Below are positions 1-4,642 of a DNA stretch of 6,040 bases, piece after piece; the first letter of the stretch is position 1, and every line of letters starts with the position of its first letter. Below the pieces are notes generated by a model. The model was not told the origin of the DNA. It worked only from the letters and a program-made list of their open reading frames with translations, and did no database searches. A program made the position numbers and the translations under genes. Source of the DNA: CAYWEP01 sp964613075 (GTDB lineage Bacteria; Patescibacteriota; Microgenomatia; Levybacterales; UBA12049); NCBI GenBank assembly GCA_964613075.1, contig CAZTFV010000063.1:1-6040 (forward strand), given 5' to 3'.

Positions 1-75
1 GGAAAAGCAAGGCTTGAAGGGCGTGACTACATTGTGCAAGACGGCGACGTTATCGAATTTAAAATCGGATCTTAA
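1..75 (+). CDS. ychF: C-terminal end of YchF-type (Obg-like) GTPase/ATPase, 5' truncated
   Basis: Only the last 24 codons and a TAA stop are present, in frame 1. The peptide contains LEGRDYIVQDGDVIEF. This closely matches the end of the C-terminal TGS domain of YchF/OLA1 proteins, which typically close with a GK-x-R-x-EGKDYIV-x-DGDV-x-x-F segment. YchF is a cytoplasmic P-loop NTPase of the Obg family that hydrolyses ATP and binds ribosomes; it is linked to translation and oxidative-stress responses. The nucleotide-binding domain lies outside the window and cannot be checked. Another TGS protein, such as the C-terminal part of an Obg-related GTPase, is a less likely alternative. The gene converges with the Fic gene across a repeat-filled spacer of about 96 nt. 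Confidence 0.75.
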   Translation, partial: GKARLEGRDYIVQDGDVIEFKIGS

Positions 76-187
76 AATTGACCTAATTGATCTAATTTAC
101 CTAATTAGTCTAAAAAATGACTAAATGTTTTAGTAATTAACAAATTGGGATTTGATTAGGTTAATTAGAAATTAGGAATTAGAAATT
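74..187. repeat. Imperfect inverted array of CTAATT-type units between convergent genes
   Basis: The left arm (74-113) has units starting at 83, 92, 101 and 110, an exact 9-nt period with consensus CTAATTNAY. The right arm carries the reverse complement: GATTAGG at 154-160, then ATTAGAA, ATTAGGA and ATTAGAA at 164-184 with an exact 7-nt period. The arms can pair imperfectly around an A/T-rich centre (about 114-150). The right arm runs into the Fic gene, so the Fic stop codon and last codons are made of repeat units. There is no GC-rich stem followed by a T-run, so I do not call it a classical terminator. Its position between two 3' ends would suit a bidirectional 3'-end structure. Confidence 0.7.
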
Positions 188-1161
188 TCATAATATACTC
201 CCTTAGTTGTTCCAAGTTTTCTGATAAGCCCCGCGTCTTTGAGTTGTTTGAGATCATAGCGCAGCGTGCGTTCATTCACTTTCAAAAATCGTCTTCTTAT
301 CATATCGAAGTTAACCAGTTTGTGGTCTTTTATGATGTTGAGTATTTCCGCCCGGCGCGGCAACAAATAATCCTCGGCTGCGACATCTTGCTTGGTCATT
401 AGGGTTTTTTGGGCGGTTACGGAGGTTTGGGCTATTGCGGCTAGCATAAACTCAACGTAATCAGTGACATCTTTATCCGAAAGCATCAGGGCATCATAGT
501 AGTCCTGTCTGTGCTTGTCCAAATATTCTTCAACTGTTATCAATCCTTTCATGCCGTATCCAGTTTTCTCCAGAACCTCTTGTAATAATAGCCTTCCGAC
601 GCGGCCGTTGCCATCCAGGAAGGGATGGATTTTTTCAAAAGAATAGTGAGTAAGCACAGCGCGGATCGGCACAAATTGCTCTTTGTCGCTGTTGACAAAT
701 TTAATTAATCGCTCCATTAACTGTTTCACCTGCCTCGGCGGGGGAGGCATGTAGACTGCAATACCCGCTGTATTAAATATCGCGCTTGCCTCTGTCCGAA
801 ATGTTCCGACTGTTCCTTTTTCGCCCAAACTATCCATGGTACGCTGGTGAAGATTGAGTAAAAAACTTACAGACACATCACGACCACCTCTGTCCCGAAC
901 TAACTGCAGGGCTTTCAGGATATTATGGACTTCTCGTTTTTTCTGGTCACTTGACGCGCGCCCAGTAACTTCCTCAATGGTTAATGGATTGCCTTCAATG
1001 CGGGCAGAGAACAATGAGCTCTTAAGAAAACTTTGCCGCCTAATATTTGTTTCAACCTCAGGCGGAATATTCACTGTATCAATGACGCTCTTTGCCGCTT
1101 CGATGGTTTGCAGGTATTGCGAGATAGCCGGGGTGAAAGTGTATTTGGGAGGAATAAACAT
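172..1161 (-). CDS. Fic domain protein with C-terminal winged-helix domain
   Basis: This 329-residue protein is probably an AMP-transferase (AMPylator) or related nucleotidyl-transferring Fic enzyme. The Fic signature HPFLDGNGRVGR lies at residues 179-190; His179 is the expected catalytic base, and Asp183, Gly184-Asn185-Gly186 and Arg187/Arg190 bind metal and nucleotide phosphates. An N-terminal helix has Ser52-x3-Glu56-Gly57, which fits the (S/T)xxxE(G/N) self-inhibitory motif, so activity is probably autoinhibited in cis. Residues 140-150 resemble the flap region. The last 65 or so residues (265-329) look like a winged helix, with a KVNERTLRYDLKQLKDAGLI stretch like those in DeoR-type regulators. 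This combination is common in chromosomal Fic proteins. The protein is probably cytoplasmic; its target cannot be read from sequence. It starts at ATG with a weak AGGA five nt upstream. The gene is transcribed away from rpsF and stands alone. Its C-terminal codons lie in an intergenic repeat. Confidence 0.9.
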   Translation of the reverse strand: MFIPPKYTFTPAISQYLQTIEAAKSVIDTVNIPPEVETNIRRQSFLKSSLFSARIEGNPLTIEEVTGRASSDQKKREVHNILKALQLVRDRGGRDVSVSFLLNLHQRTMDSLGEKGTVGTFRTEASAIFNTAGIAVYMPPPPRQVKQLMERLIKFVNSDKEQFVPIRAVLTHYSFEKIHPFLDGNGRVGRLLLQEVLEKTGYGMKGLITVEEYLDKHRQDYYDALMLSDKDVTDYVEFMLAAIAQTSVTAQKTLMTKQDVAAEDYLLPRRAEILNIIKDHKLVNFDMIRRRFLKVNERTLRYDLKQLKDAGLIRKLGTTKGVYYEISNS

Positions 1162-1164
1162 AAT

Positions 1165-1243
1165 TTTCCTAATATTACCAAATATTTCCTAATCTTGCCA
1201 GATACTACCTTAATGGGAGATTAGGGAGATTGAGAAGATTGGT
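1165..1243. repeat. Decamer tandem array with inverted 9-mer arm between divergent genes
   Basis: Units starting at 1165, 1175, 1185, 1195 and 1205 follow an exact 10-nt period, with approximate consensus TTNCCNAATA. They are followed on the same strand by three 9-nt units, GGGAGATTA, GGGAGATTG and AGAAGATTG (1215-1241). These resemble the reverse complement of the left arm (CCTAATCT against AGATTAGG). The whole is an imperfect palindrome centred near 1213. It overlaps the putative Fic promoter and lies upstream of the rpsF promoter, so it could be a shared regulatory region or simply another spacer repeat. Confidence 0.65.
1172..1201 (-). promoter_or_regulatory. Putative extended -10 promoter of the Fic gene
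   Basis: On the minus strand TGGTAATAT (1180-1172) is an extended -10 element (TGn plus TAATAT). The -10 ends 10 nt before the ATG. A start about 7 nt downstream would give a leader of only 3-4 nt. The best -35 candidate is CTGGCA (1201-1196) with an 18-nt spacer, a moderate match. The -10 bases are also part of the decamer array, so a chance match is possible. Confidence 0.4.
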
Positions 1244-1245
1244 AC

Positions 1246-1274
1246 TTGTCCAAACGGGAGTAGTTTGGTAAAAT
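1246..1274 (+). promoter_or_regulatory. Extended -10 promoter for rpsF operon, predicted near-leaderless
   Basis: The -35 is TTGTCC (1246-1251) and the -10 is TAAAAT (1269-1274), with a 17-nt spacer. TGG directly precedes the -10, forming an extended -10. The expected transcription start near 1281 leaves only about 5-6 nt before the rpsF ATG at 1287, and there is no Shine-Dalgarno site. This predicts a leaderless or nearly leaderless mRNA. Confidence 0.6.
1250..1268. promoter_or_regulatory. Perfect inverted repeat inside the rpsF promoter spacer
   Basis: CCAAAC (1250-1255) and GTTTGG (1263-1268) form a perfect 6-bp inverted repeat around a 7-nt centre. It fills the gap between the -35 and the extended -10 almost exactly. 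That is a classical repressor operator position. If transcription comes from further upstream it would instead be an RNA hairpin in the rpsF leader. No binding protein can be named. Confidence 0.35.
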
Positions 1275-1286
1275 TAATTTCAAGTT

Positions 1287-1562
1287 ATGAGACTGTATGA
1301 TTTGGTTTTGGTGCTAAAGACGTCGCTATCTGAGACGCAACGAAAAAAGCTAATTGATGACGTCAAGACACGGCTCAAGGATGCTAAAATAATCGATGAG
1401 GAATGGGGACAAAAGCCTCTTGCTTATAAAATAAAGCAAGAACTGGCAGGATTTTATCACATCATGCATCTTGAGTCAGAAAAAGGCTTGAACTCAGATT
1501 TGGACAAAAGATTGCGAGCGGACGAGAATATATTGAGGCATTTGCTTTTGAGGAAGAAGTAA
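1287..1562 (+). CDS. rpsF: Small subunit ribosomal protein bS6
   Basis: At 91 residues this is a short but complete bS6, without the acidic tail of the enterobacterial protein. It shows the family layout of two beta-alpha-beta units. The N-terminal strand is YDLVLVLKTSL, followed by a helix (about 16-32). The conserved EEWGQKPLAYKIK segment lies at 38-50 (Trp-Gly then Leu-Ala-Tyr), then GFYHIMHLE, and a final helix ends in ENILRHLLL. bS6 binds 16S rRNA as a heterodimer with bS18 in the platform of the 30S subunit. bS18 is encoded two genes downstream, the conserved rpsF-ssb-rpsR order. The ATG lies just after a strong promoter and has no Shine-Dalgarno site. The 163-nt spacer to ssb is almost filled by a structured repeat element. 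Confidence 0.95.
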   Translation: MRLYDLVLVLKTSLSETQRKKLIDDVKTRLKDAKIIDEEWGQKPLAYKIKQELAGFYHIMHLESEKGLNSDLDKRLRADENILRHLLLRKK

Positions 1563-1568
1563 AAAATG

Positions 1569-1717
1569 TTGATACTGGACGCTTGAGTCTGGAAGTTAGA
1601 TCTTGATACGTTCAGTTTCATGAACGTATCTTGAGGTTAGAAGTCGGAAGATAGAATATCTAACTTCTACTATCTAGGTTCAGATTCTAGCATCTAGCTT
1701 CTAGCGTCTAACATCAA
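1569..1717 (+). repeat. 149-nt structured intergenic repeat element, copy A (rpsF-ssb spacer)
   Basis: The element begins 6 nt after the rpsF stop and ends 8 nt before the ssb start. A copy of exactly the same length lies at 5830-5978; a manual ungapped comparison gives about 121 of 149 identical positions. The core at 1596-1643 (48 nt) is identical in both. It holds a perfect hairpin: GATACGTTCA (1605-1614), a 6-nt loop GTTTCA, and TGAACGTATC (1621-1630). A second hairpin follows: TAGAAGT (1638-1644) with ACTTCTA (1663-1669), enclosing AGATA/TATCT around GAA. From 1659 to 1713 the right arm is eight units of consensus TCTARNN, seven of 7 nt and one of 6 nt. The outer arms pair: 1569-1600 against 1686-1717 gives about 23 Watson-Crick and 4 G-T pairs in 32. 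It could be a structured RNA within the operon transcript or an ERIC-like palindromic repeat. Confidence 0.85.
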
Positions 1718-1725
1718 ATACGATT

Positions 1726-2217
1726 ATGGCACGAAGTCTTAACAAGGTTCAGTTGATCGGAAATCTGACCCGCGATCCGGAGTTACGGTATACGCCATCA
1801 GGCACGGCAGTCTGCTCATTTGGTTTGGCGACGAACCGTTATTGGACAACCGATCAGGGCGAGAAACACGAAGAATCTGAGTTTCATAATATTGTTGCCT
1901 GGAATAAGTTAGCCGAACTGTGCAGCCAATTTCTCGTTAAAGGTAGAAAAGTATACGTTGAGGGAAGACTCGCGACCAGGAGTTGGACAGGACAAGATGG
2001 TCAGCAACGGACAAGAACGGAAATTGTAATAGAAGACATGATTTTGCTTGATCGTCCGCCAGCTGGTATGATTCCGGTCAAAGCAGAAGGAGAGCCGCAA
2101 GTCAGTAAACCTGCTCCCAGAGTGAAAAAAGAGGCTGAAGCTACGGATGACAAGAAAGCTAGGGCGGGAAAGCCCGATGAGGAAGAGAATATCAGTCCGG
2201 ATGATATACCTTTCTAA
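1726..2217 (+). CDS. ssb: Single-stranded DNA-binding protein
   Basis: This 163-residue cytoplasmic SSB coats single-stranded DNA during replication, recombination and repair. An OB fold spans about residues 1-110. It opens with SLNKVQLIGNLTRDPELRY and TPSGTAVCSFGLATNRYW, then has EFHNIVAWNKLAELC and KGRKVYVEGRLATRSW, all family hallmarks. Trp40, Trp59 and Trp87 sit where SSBs carry aromatic DNA-stacking residues. A flexible, charged linker rich in Lys, Glu and Pro (111-150) leads to the acidic tip ending DDIPF, the peptide that recruits partner proteins. The single OB fold suggests a homotetramer, as is usual. The gene lies between rpsF and rpsR, a common bacterial arrangement. There is no Shine-Dalgarno site before the ATG. 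The TAA stop is itself the first unit of the heptad array leading to rpsR. Confidence 0.96.
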   Translation: MARSLNKVQLIGNLTRDPELRYTPSGTAVCSFGLATNRYWTTDQGEKHEESEFHNIVAWNKLAELCSQFLVKGRKVYVEGRLATRSWTGQDGQQRTRTEIVIEDMILLDRPPAGMIPVKAEGEPQVSKPAPRVKKEAEATDDKKARAGKPDEEENISPDDIPF

Positions 2218-2249
2218 GTTACAAGTTATAAGTCCTAAGTTATAAGTCA
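2215..2249 (+). repeat. Five tandem heptads forming the whole ssb-rpsR spacer
   Basis: Five 7-nt units of consensus YAAGTYN start at 2215, 2222, 2229, 2236 and 2243; examples are TAAGTTA and TAAGTCC. The first unit starts with the ssb TAA stop and the last ends on the A of the rpsR ATG. The spacer therefore consists of nothing else and holds no Shine-Dalgarno site. It is a direct array without a matching inverted arm. Confidence 0.8.
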
Positions 2250-2494
2250 TGAAGAAGCAAGCAAGAAGACCGATACGAAGAAAGATAGTTGTGCCGAAAG
2301 AGTGCTACTTTTGCGTGGAAAAAAAAGAGCCGGAATTCTCAGACAGTTCTGTCCTACAAAGGTTTTTAACAGATCGAGGCAAGATAGTAAGTAGACTGAG
2401 AAGTGGTCTTTGTGCAAGGCATCAACGCCGCCTCACAGACTCAATCAAAAACGCCCGATACCTAGCTATAATACCGTATATTTCACGCGACTAA
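2249..2494 (+). CDS. rpsR: Small subunit ribosomal protein bS18, zinc-type
   Basis: At 81 residues this is a normal-length bS18. It starts with a basic N-terminal tail (KKQARRPIRRK). The signature KECYFCVEKK is followed by VLQRFLTDRGKIVSRLRSGL, the helical core that contacts 16S rRNA and bS6. It ends in QRRLTDSIKNARYLAIIPY, the conserved C-terminal helix. Cys19-x2-Cys22 together with Cys55-x2-His58 forms the four-ligand set of the so-called C+ (zinc-binding) bS18 type; E. coli bS18 lacks this set. It pairs with bS6 in the 30S platform. Translation probably follows ssb in the same transcript, and the start is separated from ssb only by heptad repeats. rplI (bL9), often next to rpsR in other bacteria, does not follow. 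Confidence 0.95.
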   Translation: MKKQARRPIRRKIVVPKECYFCVEKKEPEFSDSSVLQRFLTDRGKIVSRLRSGLCARHQRRLTDSIKNARYLAIIPYISRD

Positions 2495-2557
2495 TTTAGA
2501 GTTTAGAGTTTAGAATTCAGGATCTTATTTTCTTAATTCATAATTCTAAATTCTTAA
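2495..2557 (+). repeat. 28-7-28 heptad hairpin after rpsR
   Basis: Starting directly after the rpsR stop, the spacer reads as nine 7-nt units in one unbroken register. There are four in the left arm (2495-2522, TTTAGAG-like), one in the centre (2523-2529), and four in the right arm (2530-2557, TTCTTAA-like). The right arm is roughly the reverse complement of the left, giving about 21 Watson-Crick plus 3 G-U pairs over 28 positions. The stem is A/T-rich and has no following T-run beyond TTTTT at 2562-2566, which ends at the next ATG. It may be a weak terminator, an RNA processing site or a spacer repeat. Confidence 0.75.
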
Positions 2558-2566
2558 TTCGTTTTT

Positions 2567-3394
2567 ATGACTACTCTGCCCATCACGCTCCCGCCCGGGT
2601 TTTTCCCCCAAGTCAAAATCGGTGATGCAATAACAGCAGGACAGACTATCGCCAAAAAAGAGAAAAAACCCGATGAGGTTATTGACCTAGCAAAAGAGCT
2701 ATCTATCCCAATCGAAGAGGTTGCAAAGACCCTCAAAAAAAATCCCGGAGATACCATACAGCCGGGAGACACAATAGCAGCAAAAGGCGGATTATTCGGA
2801 GAGAAGAAAGTTGTGAGCGGCATTTCGGGAACGCTTCTTCGGTTTGAACGAAATACCGGACATGTTGTCATCCGTCTTGACACCCCGTCACAGGAAAGCG
2901 CTGCTAAAGATGAAAAATCTAGCCATGAAGATGTGATACTTTCGCCCCTTGATGGTACTGTGTCTTTGTGTAATAATGATACGATTCATGTCCAGACAGA
3001 CAAAAACGTTCTTCTCGCAGAAAAGGGTATTGGGGATCCGGTAGAAGGCGAAGTTGCAAAAGCCGATGGTTTATTAAGGAATGCCAATATCCTTGCAGAT
3101 GAAATTATCCCGGCAGACCTGACGACAGATCTTATCGGAAAAATTATTGTCGGTGGCAAGTATAACCGGGAAGTACTGACTAAAGCCGTTGGCATGGGAG
3201 TAGTGGGCATTATCGCATCAGATATATCCGATGAAGATCTTGATTATCTCGCATCCAAGAATATACAAGCAACAATCGCGGTTCTGAATAAGGAAAGTCT
3301 GGAAAAGATAGTCAAATGGGTAGGTAAAAAAGCATATCTTGACGGAAAAGGTAAGACAATATTATTACTTCGTTATGAGAGCAAACGTATTTAG
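2567..3394 (+). CDS. Unrecognised protein with repeated barrel-sandwich-like modules
   Basis: I do not recognise a named family. The 275-residue product has no signal peptide or membrane segment, so it is probably cytoplasmic. Short Gly-rich motifs recur and resemble biotinyl/lipoyl-like or RnfC-like barrel-sandwich hybrids: FPQVKIGDAITAGQTIAKKE (13-32), NPGDTIQPGDTIAAKGG (59-75), VVSGISGTLL (82-91) and ILSPLDGTVSL (124-134). No lipoylated or biotinylated lysine context is evident. Residues 37-60 look helical. After about 160 comes GKIIVGGKYNREVLTKAVGM, then VGIIASDISDEDLDYL, suggesting an alpha/beta or small-molecule-binding fold. A stop at 2555 in the same frame makes ATG 2567 the first possible ATG. 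The end overlaps the S41 protease by 20 nt, so the two are probably translationally coupled. A role as an assembly or scaffold partner of the downstream proteases is only a guess. Confidence 0.85.
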   Translation: MTTLPITLPPGFFPQVKIGDAITAGQTIAKKEKKPDEVIDLAKELSIPIEEVAKTLKKNPGDTIQPGDTIAAKGGLFGEKKVVSGISGTLLRFERNTGHVVIRLDTPSQESAAKDEKSSHEDVILSPLDGTVSLCNNDTIHVQTDKNVLLAEKGIGDPVEGEVAKADGLLRNANILADEIIPADLTTDLIGKIIVGGKYNREVLTKAVGMGVVGIIASDISDEDLDYLASKNIQATIAVLNKESLEKIVKWVGKKAYLDGKGKTILLLRYESKRI

Positions 3395-4634
3395 ACTGTT
3401 ATTAATAGCGGTTATTGCAGGTATTGTCGGCTACTATATCGGCGTGAATAAAGTCAAGATTGATTGGCAGAATTATCATCCGAGAGTAGAGGTGATACAT
3501 AAAGAGCCACCGCCTGAGGTGGCAAATCTTGACCTCTCTCAATTTTGGACCGTTCTCTCACGGCTTGAGAAGACCTATTACGATAAAACAGCCATAGACC
3601 CGCAAAAGCTGCTCAATGGAGCAATTGCCGGCATGGTTGAGAGCCTGGATGATCCCTACACAGTCTATCTTCCTCCGAAGCAGAATGATGATTTTAAACA
3701 AGGCCTGGCCGGGAAATTCGAAGGTATCGGCGCCGAATTGGGGATGAGGGAAAAACAAATTATTGTTGTTGCACCGCTTGGCGGGAGTCCGGCAGAAAAA
3801 TCAGGCATTCGCGCAGGCGATGCGATCATAAAAGTCAACGGACAGCTGACTTTCGGTTGGACACTCAATCAAGCAATTGAGAAGATCCGAGGCCCCAAAG
3901 GAACTGAAGTGACCCTGGCAGTTGTGCACAAGAGCGGTGATCAGTTGAAAGATGTAAAAATAACCCGTGACACAATTACGGTCAAAAGCGTGATCCTTTG
4001 GACAAAAAAAATCAAGGATATCGCCGAGATAGATGATAAAAAGGTAGGAAATCCCGAGGCAACTGTTTCGTATATTCGATTATCACAGTTCGGCGACAAT
4101 ACGAATCAGGAATGGATCGTACTCGTCAATAGATTAACGCTCGAGTTGCAAAAAAACAAAAACAATAAGGGCATTATTCTTGATCTTCGCAATAACCCGG
4201 GTGGGTATCTCTCAGACGCTGTCTTTATTGCCTCGGAATTCATCCCAAGCGGGACAGTCGTGATTCAGGAAGATGGAAATGGCAAACAGGTGAATATGCC
4301 TGTTTCACGAAAGGGTCTGCTGTATGATACGCCACTTGTTATCTTGATTAACAAAGGGTCTGCCAGCGCCAGCGAAATTGTTGCAGGTAGCATGCGCGAT
4401 CACAAACGCGCAAGGCTGGTCGGCGAGACATCATTCGGTAAAGGCACGATTCAGCAAGCAGAGGATTTGGGAGGGGGAGCAGGACTCCATGTGACTGTTG
4501 CCAAATGGCTGACGCCAAATGGTACTTGGGTACATCAAAAAGGCCTGAGCCCTGATGTTGCAGTTGCCGTTGATAGCAAAGACCAGTCGCATGACGCCCA
4601 GCTTGAAAAAGCAATTGAGGTATTGGTACAATAG
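3375..4634 (+). CDS. S41 family C-terminal processing protease (CtpA/CtpB type), membrane-anchored, PDZ
   Basis: This 419-residue serine protease probably cleaves C-terminal tails of envelope proteins. An N-terminal membrane segment (about 6-24, FRLLLIAVIAGIVGYYIGV) with an Arg before it should anchor it, with the bulk outside the cytoplasm. A helical region (51-105) with LDDPYTVYLPP precedes a PDZ domain (about 113-190), which has GIGAELG and GSPAEKSGIRAGDAIIKVNG. The protease core has GIILDLRNNPGGYL (266-279), then GSASASEI with catalytic Ser331, and FGKGTIQ with Lys356 as general base and Gln360. The Ser-Lys spacing of 25 equals that of CtpB and Prc. I chose ATG 3375 over an in-frame TTG at 3339, which would add 12 polar residues before the membrane segment. 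The start lies 20 nt inside the upstream gene, and no Shine-Dalgarno site is visible. htrA follows after 8 nt. Confidence 0.93.
   Translation: MRANVFRLLLIAVIAGIVGYYIGVNKVKIDWQNYHPRVEVIHKEPPPEVANLDLSQFWTVLSRLEKTYYDKTAIDPQKLLNGAIAGMVESLDDPYTVYLPPKQNDDFKQGLAGKFEGIGAELGMREKQIIVVAPLGGSPAEKSGIRAGDAIIKVNGQLTFGWTLNQAIEKIRGPKGTEVTLAVVHKSGDQLKDVKITRDTITVKSVILWTKKIKDIAEIDDKKVGNPEATVSYIRLSQFGDNTNQEWIVLVNRLTLELQKNKNNKGIILDLRNNPGGYLSDAVFIASEFIPSGTVVIQEDGNGKQVNMPVSRKGLLYDTPLVILINKGSASASEIVAGSMRDHKRARLVGETSFGKGTIQQAEDLGGGAGLHVTVAKWLTPNGTWVHQKGLSPDVAVAVDSKDQSHDAQLEKAIEVLVQ
4603..4632 (+). promoter_or_regulatory. Putative internal extended -10 promoter for the htrA-like gene
   Basis: The -35 is TTGAAA (4603-4608, 5 of 6) and the -10 is TACAAT (4627-4632, 5 of 6), with an 18-nt spacer. 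TGG directly precedes the -10, as in the rpsF promoter. The -10 ends 10 nt before the ATG, the same spacing as in the Fic promoter, and predicts a leader of about 3-4 nt. It lies within the last codons of the S41 gene, so a chance match to coding sequence cannot be excluded. Confidence 0.45.
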
Positions 4635-4642
4635 CCACAAAT

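Noticed and set aside
854..1224. Plus-strand reading frames inside the Fic gene
   Set aside because: They are antisense to a strongly supported Fic domain and show no recognisable protein features.
1620..1634. Tiny ORF in the conserved core (ATG to TGA)
   Set aside because: It has only four codons, its ATG spans the loop-stem junction of the hairpin, and no ribosome-binding site precedes it.
1659..1713. CRISPR array
   Set aside because: The units are 7 nt and contiguous, with no spacer-repeat alternation and no cas genes nearby.
1569..1717. Classical MITE or IS insertion
   Set aside because: The ends are inverted, but no target-site duplication flanks either copy and both fit the spacer exactly. 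Mobile origin is possible but not shown.
2523..2566. Rho-independent terminator after rpsR
   Set aside because: The stem is almost all A/T, and the only T-run directly abuts the next start codon.
3339..3374. Upstream TTG start for the S41 protease
   Set aside because: It would add 12 residues (starting MTEKVRQYYYFV) before the membrane segment and deepen the overlap with the upstream gene. ATG 3375 gives a normal anchor directly at the N-terminus.
4348..4640. Minus-strand reading frames over the S41 catalytic region
   Set aside because: They are antisense shadows of the conserved Ser-Lys protease core, with no family resemblance.
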